64,000 nucleotides of DNA from Bursaphelenchus xylophilus (lineage: Eukaryota > Nematoda > Chromadorea > Rhabditida > Aphelenchoididae). The notes below the pieces were generated by a model. That model was given only the letters and a program-made list of their open reading frames with translations, was not told the DNA's origin and did no database searches. This document shows positions 21,921 through 33,025 of this stretch, piece after piece. Made by a program: the position numbers and the translations under genes. Each line of letters opens with the position of its first letter. Position 1 is the stretch's first letter. The stretch lies in contig CAJFCV020000005.1 in the NCBI GenBank assembly GCA_904066235.2, positions 124,001-188,000 on the forward strand, in the 5' to 3' direction.

Positions 21921-23559
21921 ATGCGACGACTCTGGTGGATCTTGTTGGCTTTGTGCGTATGCTTTTGTCATGGCGAAGATGGAAACCCGGTGGACGTGGA
22001 GCCGCAGGTGCCGTTTGAGCATTGGCATTGTGGGACGGACTACTTCGACAAGATGCTTTCCCATCAGTCTGTGCACGAGGATTGCCCGAACGCAATGAGT
22101 AGGGGATTTTTATATTATTCTTAGGTAGTTTGTTCAATTTATTTCTTTCCTGCAAGAAAATCGTAAGATTTTGGCGGAATTTTTGATGAATCTCGCAATT
22201 GAATATTTATTCTCGCAGCATCGTTCTTTTACATTTTTTCAGTCGATACCAACGAATGCTGCCGCGTCCACGACAATTGCTACGTGGAGCACCACTCTCA
22301 AGAGGACTGTGACCAAGTCTTCTGTGACTGTCTTGCACATCACATGAATTCCACGTGCCCTCATCTGTCGCAATCTTTCTGTGCTATTGTCGAAATGTTC
22401 GGCAAGGAAGCGCATCGAAATGCATACAAGGGATTCAAGGTTCAGACCTCAGGAGATGAAACCGTCACAACCACTTTGAATTCCATCAATTCCAAAGAAC
22501 TTCTTGGCACAGGAGGAATTGATCTTGTTGTGGAGAACGAGAAACTCGATGATAATGGAGTCTCGCGCGGTAAAATTGGGCTTTTCGACAACCCTAGCAT
22601 GGATACTACAATTTTGGTCGATTTTGTCAAGTTCTTGGAGAAAGATACCTTGTGTTTTGAAAAGGACGACGAATGCAAGTCCCCTGACTCGGGTTTATTT
22701 TTGTCGTATTTTAGTTCTGGCAAATTGTCGATATCAAGCCAAACAATTTCTTGATTTTGACCCATTGGTTGGTCGGAAATCCACTTGTGAGTGTGCAGCA
22801 AATCGTCTCCGCATCGACGTAGGGCGATATCTGCGACGTTGCCATGTTCAGTTCCTTGATTTTTGCCCACCCGACTTGTTTTCTCCAGGTTAGACTTTAC
22901 GATCGACTATTTTTTTGATTTTGAGATATAAGAGGAACATTTTAGACGATTATGATTTGGATCCGAGCATGGCCCTGCTCCAAGGTGAAGAATCCATCTG
23001 GTCCAAGACTGTCTCATTCCAGTTCTCTATCGCTGAACTTCTTTTGGCCTTCACGTTCGTCGCCCTGTTATTGCTTGTCGGTATTGTTCTCCAGATTATC
23101 AAGAAGAAGAAAGAATTATCAACGTTGAATCATGGTAAGTTATTTCGTTTTGGGATGTTTAATTGTAAGAAAAAAGTTTGAGAATTTCGGCTTTTTGAAG
23201 CAGATCTGAAAGAACGACAGAGTGTTTCGTCAGCGCCTTATTGGCTCAGGGGCAGAGCGTCTGTCTAGTAAACAGAAGGTCGCTGGTTCGATTCCAGCAT
23301 GAGGCATCCTTTCTTGGCATTTTTAAAAATGTGCAATTTTTATTTTTATTGAAAATTTGATTTTAACAACATATCTCTTCCAGGTCCTTTCTCCACCTTC
23401 AATCACGGATCCATTTTTTATCCGAAACACCAGAGAGTCCCCGACAGTCAGGCGCATCTTGTGGATTCCGATGACGAGGATAGAAGCACTCGATCTTCGA
23501 GCTCGGCTTCGGGTGTCTCGAGCAATGACCTTCCAATGCTTCCAATCAAAACTGGCTGA
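21921..23559 (+). CDS. Phospholipase A2-like single-pass membrane protein
   Basis: Five exons: 21921-22098, 22243-22653, 22715-22888, 22946-23134 and 23384-23559. All phases agree and give 375 aa. Residues 1-19 are a signal peptide. The PLA2 active-site signature is complete: ECCRVHDNCY with the catalytic His-Asp pair at H69-D70, preceded by a HCGTDYFD calcium-loop-like stretch and followed by CDQVFCDCLAHHM. Residues 90-250 are an acidic extracellular region with another cysteine set (CECAANRL, YLRRC). A transmembrane helix lies at about 284-306, then KKKKE and a Ser-rich cytoplasmic tail. Secreted PLA2s release fatty acids from the sn-2 position; nematodes have such membrane-tethered relatives. 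Joining exon 2 to exon 3 at 22,653/22,715 is my choice, and a read-through version ends early at 22,754. A TTTTCAG site 16 nt upstream of the ATG suits trans-splicing. A tRNA sits in intron 4. Confidence 0.85.
23235..23305 (+). tRNA. tRNA-Thr(AGU), nested in the phospholipase gene intron 4
   Basis: A complete cloverleaf can be drawn. The acceptor stem is GCCTTAT/ATGAGGC with discriminator A at 23,306. The D stem is GCTC/GAGC. The anticodon stem is TCTGT/ACAGA with loop CTAGTAA, so the anticodon is AGT (Thr). The variable loop is AGGTC and the T arm is GCTGG-TTCGATT-CCAGC. The A box (TGGCTCAGGGG) and B box (GGTTCGATTCC) are near consensus. There is no intron. It lies wholly inside the 249-nt intron 23,135-23,383 on the same strand as its host gene. 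A T-run near 23,321-23,325 could terminate Pol III. Confidence 0.95.
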
Positions 23560-25646
23560 TGGCCTCTTTTCCGATGAGCTGGTCAAGTCTGAGCCCTGAT
23601 AAACTATAATTTTACCCTTTCTGTACCTTTTTTATCATCTTGATTTGCATTTTTTTACACTTCGTTCTTATTTAGTATTTTCTTAGCAAATAGTTTTAGC
23701 AATGCAAGAGTAGATTGTTACATATTAGCACTACATACTGTATCTCAAAAACCCCACTTAAAATTGTTGTTCCGTCGGGTAACGTATACCTTGTAAGCCT
23801 GTAATCTTGCTTATTTCGTCCATTTTAAGGTATTTTGGTTTGTAGTAAACTCTGTGGTATCTTTTGGTTATGCGTCATGATACTGTGTTATTTGTGAGCT
23901 CAATTGTACGCTGTTGGATTAACAACTATATTCGTTATGGCGTGCTACTGGACGTTCTTAATTTTTAAAATTACCCGTTTACACCCACTTTTTACAGTTT
24001 GTTGCCATTGTTGTCAGACAATTACACTTTGAATTGAATGTTTCGTGGAATACGAAGTCTTGAACCAGCTACTTTACAATTGTTACAATCATTTCAGCCG
24101 CCGGTCGTCATATGAGTGTCTATAAAATTAATTTTTTTGCCGTTTTCCTTCAGCCATTGTAACTTGGTTCAAGTGCGGGTTTTTCCGTTCCACTTAGGGC
24201 GTATGCCCATCAATTTGCGATGCGCATAGCATTGTCAAAAAGATGAAAAAAAACTTTAGACAAAAGACAATGGCCGGTGAATTACTGAAGAGAGGAATGA
24301 CGTCACAAAAGACCCGATGACAACGCTGATTGACGCCCGCATTTTGTTAACAAAATATCTGCAGATGAGTATGAAACCAGATGCACAACAAACGACTTGG
24401 AGCCTTGGCGAACTCTTTATGAAGGAGAGGAACACAGTAGTTGAAGTTATGAAATGTATGAACTGAAGTGGTTTGCTAATAAATAATTACGACATTACAA
24501 AAAATTGCCGAGATTCTTTGAATCAATTAATTTAAGTTTGTTTCATCATAACAATTTTTTTTGAAAGTAAAACAAGATCACGATAATTTTTGATTTTAAA
24601 ACGTCAAAATAAATAAATATTTAAAATCTGTCCCAAGCTTTTATAGACCCTCCCTCGAATGATCGCTCCATTGATGAAGTGCTGGACCCAAGGTGTTCCT
24701 GGGCCAGCTATCCTTTAATCGGCCCGTTGGGGGACGCAATTCCGGGCCGAAGGTGTAAGTTGGGCTCGCCGTCGAGGATGGGTGTCCTTTTGAATTTTCT
24801 CGGCCCGGCTAGCCCCTATTGCTTTGTTTATTCTTATCAGACATATTGAGATAGCCGACATTTTATTGTACTTTATATTTCTTTACAAGATTGAACTAAA
24901 TTTTGCCTCTACAAGATTAAGCTAAGATGATGTAACGAAGAGAGGTTTCCAAATAAGGATTATTGCGAGTGCAAGAGTTTCCCAATTCTGGTCCTCATTT
25001 GAAACATGGATTTACGGGACCTTGAAGACTGAGATTAAAGTTCATAGATCATGGTGGAAATTCTTCAACAGCCCTATTTTTTGATCCTCATTGAAGTGAA
25101 CGTTTGTTTCACAGTGTTTTTCCGTCTACACCGAAAGATTTCTCCGCGTTTTTATCGAACAAACTAAAGGTTTTTGGCCGCAGTAAAATCTTATGGTTTT
25201 TTGCAAAACAAAATTTTTGTTCGCTTTTTCATACGCCATGTGGTTGTAAGAGGTATAGTATTATATGTATAATCCAGTAACTCTTGCGCCTTTCTCTTCC
25301 AAAGATTAATGTGTTGTCAACTCGTTATGTTAGATTAAAAGGAGAAGCCCATGTGACCTTCCTAGATGTTTGCTTTAGGCATCCGTATTGTTGGAAAAAG
25401 AAACATTAACGTAAATTAAAACACTGTATGCGCTGATGGATTATCGACATGATTTTCGCATTTGTGTTTGCACTCCCTTTCATGAACATATGGTGCTTAT
25501 GGTGTATGGTTAAGAAACAGGACGTCTGCTTATAAATCGTTTTTATTTTTGGTATTTGTCATCGACTGGGAATACAAAGATCTTTTTTTGACTTGTGGGT
25601 GCTTAGAAATAAAGGCTTTTAATGGAACGTTAAGCCTAGCTATATA
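23560..25646. other. AT-rich intergenic region with a GC-rich island
   Basis: No gene was recognised. 24,681-24,820 is a GC-rich island with several GGCCC/GGGCC motifs in otherwise very AT-rich DNA. Similar islands lie at 34,169-34,216 and 45,811-45,846. No AATAAA for the phospholipase gene was seen within several hundred bases of its stop. Confidence 0.4.
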
Positions 25647-26933
25647 CAGGGTGGGCCAAAAAATGGACAAAATTAAAAGTTGGCGTATCCCGGCACGAAT
25701 ACCGTTATCAATGGAAAGAAAAATAGTTTTGTAATTGTCAACTATCCTGCTTTATCACAACTATAATATTTAAATTTTTTATATACTTTTTTTTGAAGCG
25801 CTGATACGAGCCAAAATTCTAGGTCAGCCCATATTCTGACTACGTTTTCCAAAAATTTTGTGGGTCCAATGATCTTTACCGACCTAAATTTCTACAACTA
25901 GCCGAAAACTGGGGGTCGACTGTTTATGGACATACCAAGGGGAACCCAAAGAAGCAAAAAAGCTGATTAATAGCACTCCCCCAGTTTGCAACGTGATCCA
26001 CAAGAGGTCCATCTAGATAATTCTCAATTTTTGAGATCATTGACATTCAAGACTCGCAGGGGACCCTGTCCCATGCTATTAATAGCAAAAAATGGTCTCT
26101 TAAGACACCTGACATTGCTTTACATGAGCCAGCAGTTGATTTGATAATAGCTTCCACTAGCCGTGCGCAACACATAAAAAAGTTTAGCCGGCTATACGCA
26201 GAGACGCTGATATTTTTGGCCAGAATTTTTATTCTTTTTTGTTGGCGTTCTTCAACGGTCCGCATAACTATGACGGGATACTTATATATCAAGGTTATAC
26301 GACCCTTTTCTTCCATTTTAAGTCAGTTTCGTAAAATAAGGAAGCAGCTAACCTTCAGAATCCAAGTTTTATTGCGATGACCCATCAAAAAGTCAAAAAA
26401 ATCGATTTTTTGCTTGCTATCTTGCTCATTGAGTTGTACTATTGTCAAAAATGCGTTTAGTATATTCATCATAGAGTAGTAAACACCGTATGAGGGAATT
26501 AGTTTCAAAAGGTTCACCACGTTTGGTAGAGCATCGTTTTTCCGAAAGCGCTCAAATGAAGCTCGATTTTCCCTGGCCGAGTGTCTAACGTCTGGTCACT
26601 GGTTCTTCGTTTTCCGAAAGGCTTGGGTTAAATCCTTTTAAACCCTAAAGGGACAAGTCTCCTAGATTTACATAGACCGCTTGGTATATCTTTATGGCGG
26701 CTCTAAAAGGTTTAGGACCAAGAACTTTTAAAATTTTGCTGGGGGAATTGGCGCGCTGACCTGGTGACTTTCCTGCAACCGTATGTTGGAAACTTTTGCA
26801 GATAGAAGAAAATTCTACAGTAACTATGTTCCCTTAACACAGTACTTTCATGCCATATATACCTTTTTTCACAAACTGTTTCGTGGCAGGAAAAATCGAA
26901 GAAAAATAAATGTCCATTTTTTGGCCCACCCTG
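25647..26933. mobile_element. Mariner-sized DNA transposon with 23-bp perfect terminal repeats (decayed)
   Basis: The ends are perfect inverted repeats of 23 bp starting CAGGGTGGGCCAAAAAATGG. TA lies at both flanks (25,645-25,646 and 26,934-26,935), the target duplication of the Tc1/mariner superfamily. Its length of 1,287 bp is typical of a full mariner element. No frame inside shows a recognisable transposase, so the coding region is badly decayed or was never autonomous. The perfect ends contrast with the decayed interior and suggest cross-mobilisation or a recent insertion. Confidence 0.85.
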
Positions 26934-26945
26934 TAAGTAATTTGA

Positions 26946-27549
26946 CAAGGAAAGTACTTCTATGGGGTGTGGAGTTACAGGTCGAGATATATATCAAAAA
27001 ATTCGCAAAAATTTTCTGATTCAGAATATATAAAAATTAGCTGCCTAATTTTGGTCTGATGACATGTTTTTGTCCTCAGAAGTTTTCTCGCGACACCATG
27101 CAAGTGTCTTTTTGACCGTGTTTTTAGCAATAAAAAAATTTTGTTTTGTGCTAAAATAAATTCTGAGGCCTTGACAAGCCTTACAGAATTATCGAGCTCG
27201 AAAAATTATCTTCCTCTTCGAAAAAACATTTTTCTCGAAATTCTCTGGGAAAGTTTTCTTTTGTGACTCGATAATTCAGCGACATTTCGTCAAAAATCAA
27301 TGATCCGAGGTTCCTTGTTTTTTCACTTTTTCTTTGACGTGCCACACCGCTCTCTTCCGAAGGAAGAGACCGAGCGCGCTTTTGTCGCCGCAGATTTTTT
27401 TCCTCGAGGAAAACATTTATTGATAAAACTCGCTGATAGACCAAAATTAGGCAGCTAATTTTTATATATTCTGAATCAGAAAATTTTTGCGAATTTTTTG
27501 ATATATATCTCGACCTGTAACCCCACACCCCATAGAAGTACTTTCCTTG
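26946..27549. mobile_element. 604-bp MITE with about 110-bp terminal repeats and TGA target duplication
   Basis: The arms begin CAAGGAAAGTACTTCTATGG and run inward for about 112 bp with one mismatch. The direct flanks are TGA (26,943-26,945 and 27,550-27,552). The centre has no transposase. The CAAGG tip, the 3-bp TNA duplication and an internal AAATTAGCTGCCTAAT are shared with the element at 31,689-32,646, so both belong to one superfamily. It starts only 10 bp after the mariner element ends. Confidence 0.8.
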
Positions 27550-27552
27550 TGA

Positions 27553-28117
27553 GATATTTACACAGTAAATTGCATTAAGGCTATTCTCCACGGTTGGACA
27601 TTACATGAATTACACTTGTTTGTAATAAGCATTAATCAATTCTGTCATTTGTAAAGTTGACAAGGAGTGTGCGGTTGCTTCAAAGGTATACAGGATGTTT
27701 AGCTCTTCTGAGCGCTGAAAAAAATCTGTATTTTTAGGCGAGTGCTTTTAAAGTAGTCGGGTATTCAACGAAAAAAGAAAACTTGATTTTAGCGAGACCC
27801 ACCAGGTTTGAATATAATTACAACAGTCGCTTTGCCGATGCATTCCTATCTAACTATGATATGCCAAAACTAAAGACACCGCCTAACACTTAGCAACCGT
27901 CCTTAGCAAATTGCTTTACTGCGTGACATGACAGAACTCTATAATTTGTTTTTCAAAAACTCGCTGGTGAACTTTCGCAGCAATTCGTAATATTCAAAAA
28001 ACAGCTCAAAGCAGTTTCCTAGTCCTCCTTTTCTAGGGTGGAAAATGGAGCCTCTATATCGTTCTACTACTTTATAAGGCAATGGGGTAACTATTGTTAA
28101 TTGTCAGCTCCTGCTAA
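27553..28117. other. Unassigned AT-rich spacer
   Basis: No gene or clear repeat was identified. A TA-CAGGATG motif near 27,690 resembles a transposon end but has no partner nearby. Confidence 0.35.
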
Positions 28118-28585
28118 ATCTCGCTCGTTAGAGCGTGTCTCAGGTTCGTCCGCTTCCCCGGTCTGAGACCTGAGCACCCTGAATCTGTAAGATTCAAAAT
28201 GCGCCTTTAGGGATTTTACTGAGCGCCGGGGGAATCCTTGTGCACTCCTTAAGTTGTGCACTATTTAAGTATAAGTTTTCTCACGTCGTATCTACGAACC
28301 GCGCCCACCTTGTCCCCTGTACTCGTCCTGGGGGAAAGTTGGTGCAAAACTATTTGAAGGCTTCTGTGAGGGCTCTATGCTCCCTTACAGACCACCCTAT
28401 TTTATCAGTTAGGGTCTCATTAAGAGCCCCCGATGCTGCCGGATCGTTTCTGGGGGTTTCCCGCCCATGTCTTAGTCGACACCTTCCCCGCTGTGGCCGA
28501 CTCTACCACAACGGGGTTGTTCGACAGTAAATTTTTGCGTACTCATTGTGGTGCCGGCATTACCTTCTACCAGGGGGTTTGTTCC
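28118..28585 (-). repeat. Unclassified two-copy repeat, copy 1 (interrupted by a foldback element)
   Basis: This segment is a direct copy of 31,591-33,020, with extra indels and in-frame stops. It keeps the uninterrupted junction CTGTAAGATT near 28,185, where copy 2 carries a 958-bp insertion. On the minus strand, copy 2 encodes an open frame that is broken here. The foldback transposon starting at 28,594 lies just beyond the homology. The class is unknown; a retroelement gag-like region or a decayed gene are both possible. Confidence 0.5.
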
Positions 28586-28593
28586 TTACTATA

Positions 28594-31181
28594 CTCCGCG
28601 TACAATGTTTTGACCCTCCTCCTAACTTGGCCCAAAGAGTGAGACCAATTCGTTCCAAATTTGGTATGTAGTCTACTCACAGGCTAGTAACAAAAAGTAA
28701 CAAAGCAGGACATACCTTGTAGTTGAATTCCAAAATCCAGGGGCAATTTTCAAAAATCACCTTAAAAAATCGAGGAAAAAGTTTTGACCCCCCTTAAAAA
28801 AGTTAGATGTCTCCAGCGGATGCCGCCCGAACCTATCGTAATCGACGTCCCATACCTGAATACAGGTTAATAAATGGTGTTCCGTTGAATGCTTTGTTGC
28901 ATTTGAGGATTCAACGCGTTAAACCGTTTTTGATTTAGAACTGCCCAAAATGGTAAAAATCTTGCCCTAGCGCTTTCCAAGAGCTCTAAATTGGATTTAT
29001 ATTATGTGATATACACCTGTACTTACCTTCTCCTTTCGATAAAAGTGCATGGTGGCCTGGCGGTGTAGATTCGGCAGATACCATCTTGTCATGTCCAGCC
29101 TTGGTGAGCCATTTGCTCTTTGACTCAAGGTCGAGATGTGTTCGTTAGGCCCTCAATGTAATTCTGATACTCCTATTTATTCTCAGTAATGTAAAATGTT
29201 TCGATTTGACACGTTTTGTAATGGGTTTCATTCACCTTAATATTGAGTCTGCCGTTGCTGTACAGGGTGTACCAAAAAAATGGAAACTTGTTTTTATAGC
29301 TATATTCTTTCGGAGATTCAAAATTCAGCAAAAGTAACGGTCATGGTTGGTAACATAGAGCATTGTTTATAACATGTTCAACCTGTTTCACAGTGGCTGC
29401 CTTTGGTGGCGCTATAGAGTTCCAAACGTGACGTAAAATTTTGGGGTCCGGGCCGCAGCTTTTTAAGGGGGAAATCGGTCCCGTTCTTGGCGCATCATTT
29501 ACTTTGCGACTCCAAACTTTTGTGGAGCATAGTACAGGTGCTGGCCTTCTATTTAAAAAAAATATACAGTCTATTGGATTCAGATCTGGCGAGCAGGCGG
29601 CGATTTCGCAGGCGGGATCAAATCGGGAAAATCGGTCCCATTTCGGGTCCTGAGTCGATTTTGCCTTGTGAGCCGGCGCTGAGTCCTGTTGAAACGCCAA
29701 GTTTGCATTGATAAGGTTCTGCTGAGCTCACGGAAGCACGGCAAAATAGAAATTAACGCGGCGCTAGTATTTTGTCCCATTTATTCACAAAGACATGGAA
29801 TTCTTGCCGCTGGCACAAATTCCGCCTTAAGCAATGACGACCCGGATTTTGGTGGTATTCGACGATGGCCAACAGACCAGGAGCCTCATTGAAGCAGATT
29901 CTATCGTTCTGGTGGTTGTGTATCCGCTAAATATTGAACCGCGAACTGAATGCGCTCACGTCTCGGAGCTGCGGCCCACCCCTTTGACTTTCCGACATTT
30001 TTGCGCTGTACGCACTTTTTATCGACTTTAAAGATCTGAATTTTTTAGAGCTTGTATGACATGAGGTTGAGCTCGCCTTTGACTATTCGGCCGAGCGATC
30101 GGTCGCTGATGTCAGTCTCAAGGGCAAGTTTTTCTTGAAAATCGCGGATTTTACTGTGGGGGATCTTTCGGTTTGAAAGAAGCGCTGGCGGTGCGTTTTC
30201 TTTCACTTCCTGGGCGCTTACTATCCGTATCAAGCTCCTTGGGCCTCGTGATTACTTTCGACACAACGTTCTTTCTATACCGAGCAAATTAACTGTTCGA
30301 ACAGCTCCAAAAACAGGTCCAAAATCGAGGTCCCTTTGTTTGGAGTTCAAAAAAGACAGGTCGATTAATCGACATGGGCGTAAAAATCAAACCACTAGGA
30401 CAGAAAAACACAGAGAATTTTGTAGTAATAAACTTCTTTGGCTACACCTAACCAATTGACAAATGAAAAAAAAGTTTCCATTTTTTTGGTACACCCTGTA
30501 GATGCCTCCGAGTACGATGACATCCCCACCGCCCATTTGGCGTTCCATACGTCTCCACTGAGTATGACGGGTGCTGTAGCGTCTTATATTACCTGGTTCA
30601 TCAAATGAAAGCCGTTTTTGGCGGCTAAAAATCCATTTGGAAAACGCGGGTCTTTCATTAAGGTGCAGATCGGCGAAGTTGCGCCTGCAGACCACATGAG
30701 ACCGTGTCAGCGGGAGTTTATTCTTTGTTTGAGACTAAATAGGGGTCTCAGGATTACATTGAGGGCCTAACGAACACATCTCGACCTTGAGTCAAAGAGC
30801 AAATGGCTCACCAAGGCTGGGCATGACAAGAGGGTATCTGCCGAATCTACACCACCAGGCCACCATGCACTTTTATCGAAAGGAGAAGGTAAGTACAGGT
30901 CTATATCACATAATATAAATCCAATTTAGAGCCCTTGGAAAGCGCTAGGGCAAGATTTTTACCATTTTGGGGGGATCTAACTTTTTTTAAGGGGTGTCAA
31001 AACTTTTTCCTCGATTTTTTAAGGTGATTTTTGAAAATTGCCCCTGGATTTTGAAATTCAAATATAAGGTATGTCCTGCTATGTTATTTTTTGTTACTAG
31101 CCTGTGAGTAGACTACATACCAAATTTGATCCCAATTGGTCCACTTTGGGCCAAGTTAGGAGGAGGGTCAAAACATTGTAC
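28594..31181. mobile_element. Palindromic Tc1/mariner-like foldback element, copy 1 (with nested mariner)
   Basis: Long inverted arms start CTCCGCGTACAATGTTTTGAC and converge on a centre whose minus strand encodes a Tc3-like transposase piece (FADLHLNE, WIFSRQKRLSFD, RQMGGGDVIVLGGIY). The first catalytic Asp of the usual FSDEK motif is replaced (FSRQK), so it cannot be active. The left end is preceded by TA. The right arm has lost about 148 bp relative to copy 2 (around 30,968) and its last six bases. A mariner element (29,263-30,498) is inserted in the centre. Without it the element is about 1,350 bp. Confidence 0.8.
29263..30498 (-). mobile_element. Mariner-family transposon with degenerate transposase, nested in the foldback element
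   Basis: The terminal repeats (27 bp, starting CAGGGTGTACCAAAAAAATG) are perfect and flanked by TA on both sides; length 1,236 bp. On the minus strand, transposase pieces appear in order: a helix-turn-helix block (DISDRSLGRIVKGELNLMSY, about 30,045-30,233), a RIHNHQNDRI piece, then FQQDSAPAHKAKSTQ and SPDLNPIDCIFF at 29,560-29,700, the second and third catalytic blocks. Frameshifts and stops between them show it is inactive. The target TA is intact and empty in the second foldback copy at 35,587-35,588, so this insertion came after the two foldback copies separated. Confidence 0.9.
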
Positions 31182-31538
31182 AGGCATCCTTACTATACTA
31201 CAAAACATTGTAGTATAGTAAGGATGCCTTCCGGTGGGGCGTTGCTTGGCATGGCGCCTTATGATCTCGTCATTGATCAGCGACATGTACCTTCTTATAC
31301 TTTTGGCTTCTGCTTCCCGCTGCTCAAACCAGACGTTGTCCTTCCACTTAGCAAGCAACGTTTGCTCGTGGAAGAATTCGTCTATCGCGAAGCCAATAGT
31401 ATAGCAGCCGGGTTGTTCTGGCGAGGTTTGTTTTGCCAGCCCGGCTTGCAATTTTGAGCACCTTGCTCTCCCCACTTCATTATATGCGTGGGGCACGTAG
31501 CCTTGACCACAATCTTGGGCCATTTGCCAAGTTTGCAA
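31113..31538 (-). pseudogene. Unrecognised open frame adjoining repeat copy 2
   Basis: The minus-strand frame from about 31,538 reads CGQGYVPHAYNEVGRARC and continues with CYTIGFAIDEFFHEQ and WKDNVWFEQREAEAKS until it runs into the hairpin at 31,231. Codon use is coding-like. It belongs to the same unit as the open frame at 32,652-32,999. No family was recognised; a mobile-element protein is likely from the context. Confidence 0.3.
31184..31231. repeat. Perfect 22-bp inverted repeat at the foldback element's right edge
   Basis: AGGCATCCTTACTATACTAC plus AA is followed by loop AACA and its exact reverse complement. The arms match the DNA flanking the element (CCTTACTATA on the left side), and the middle repeats the element's own CAAAACATTGTA end. 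It looks like a hairpin repair product. Confidence 0.85.
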
Positions 31539-31590
31539 GACTTGTATTTGTCGTAGTTCGCCTGGAACTACGATAAATCCAGTCGAACTA

Positions 31591-33025
31591 AATCTCGCTC
31601 GTTAGACTGATGCGCATTATCGTCTATCGAGCGGGTCTCCGGTTCGTCCACTTCCCCGGTCTGAGACCTGAGCACCCTGAATCTGTAACAAGGGATCGGC
31701 AAACAGTTGCACCCTGCTTTCTTAACGAAACATATACCATTTGAAAGAGCGTTAAAAATAGTGTACAACGCAAAAAAAATTAGCTGCCCAATATATGTTT
31801 GGGCAAAGTTACGGCCGTTTTATGAAAGGGGTCATATGCGGCCAAAGCGCCGGTTTCTTATGTTACAGTAATCCTAGCGGCCTGAAATCGTTTCCATTGA
31901 TTTCTTAGCATCCCAAAACGCTATCACGGACGTTTTATGGATTTACCATTCATCGGTTATGAGTTATTAGACATTACTGCTAGTTACAAAAAATTGTAAA
32001 TAAAACAAGGTTAATGGGAAAATTGGAGCAAAAAGAATTGTAAATACATTTATATGATCATCGTGGTCATTTACAAACAAAAATCTCAAAATCAAAAATT
32101 TTGTATGTCCTAGCCTTACCAACGATTGGTCCACTGTGTCAGCAATAGTGTTTTTAGCCGATTTTATTATACAATTTTCTCTTGGTATTTTTTCGAAAAA
32201 ATTTATTTATATGTCCTTGTAAATTGAATTATCGTCCAGTAATTATAATCGGTCAGGCTTCTGGCATGACACCCTGGTAATTATACGACAGTGGCAACCC
32301 CACTCTCATCACCATAAAATTTGTGGTCGTTTCGAAAAAAGCCAAAAACTCCGAAAAATTCCGTAAATATGGATTTTGTCTGTGAAGGAACAAAAATTGT
32401 TTAAAACTGTCAACATACCACGGTTTTGTGGTATTACACTCGGCCAACTGGACACAACTCCGTTGCAATTCGAAGAGCTTATAAAGTGAGGCGGAAATTA
32501 GGCTAAAATCTGTAGTTTGGCCATAACTTTGCGCAAACATATATTGGGCAGCTAATTTTTTTTGCGCTGTGTACTATTTTTAACGCTTTTTCAAATGATA
32601 TAGGTTTTGTTAAGAAAGCAGGGTGCAACTATTTGCCGATCCCTTGTAAGATTAAAAGTGCTCTTTTAGGGACTTGACCGTACGCCGGGGGAACCCTTGC
32701 ACACTCCTTAAGTTTTCCCACGTCGTCTCTACGAACCGCACCCACCTTGCCCCCTGTACTCGTCCTGGGGGCAAGTTGGCGCAGAATTCTTTAAAGGCTT
32801 CTGTAAGGGCTCTATGTTCCCTTACAGACCACCCTATTTTGGCCAGGGTCTCGTTAAGAGCCCCCGATGCGGCCGGAGCATTTCTGGGGTATTCTCCCAC
32901 TTGCTCCGGTTTCCCGCCCATGTCCGAGTCAACACCTACCTCGCTGTGGCCGACTCTACCACAACGAGGTTGTTCGATAGCATTATTTAACGACTTCATA
33001 GTGCTGCCGGCATTACCCCCTACCT
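31591..33025 (-). repeat. Unclassified two-copy repeat, copy 2 (contains a TAA-flanked MITE)
   Basis: Homologous to 28,118-28,585. On the minus strand it holds an open frame from 32,999 to 32,652 (about 115 aa: ETLAKIGWSVREHRALTEAF, FCANLPPGRVQGARWVRF, ENLRSVQGFPRR). The 958-bp element at 31,689-32,646 is inserted just downstream of that frame. Copy 1 has the empty site. The protein is not recognised. Confidence 0.5.
31689..32646. mobile_element. 958-bp MITE-like element with about 125-bp terminal repeats and TAA target duplication
   Basis: The ends start CAAGGGATCGGCAAA and are inverted for about 125 bp at roughly 90% identity. TAA lies on both sides (31,686-31,688 and 32,647-32,649). The related sequence near 28,185 has a single CTGTAAGATT, which proves insertion with a 3-bp duplication. 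TNA duplications of this length are characteristic of PIF/Harbinger elements. A minus-strand open frame (32,540-32,253) crosses the right arm and has no recognised domain. Confidence 0.85.

Noticed and set aside
22654..22757. Read-through of phospholipase exon 2 to a stop at 22,754-22,756
   Set aside because: It would remove the cysteine-rich, transmembrane and cytoplasmic exons, which join in phase when a 61-nt intron (22,654-22,714) is removed. It is kept only as a possible alternative transcript.
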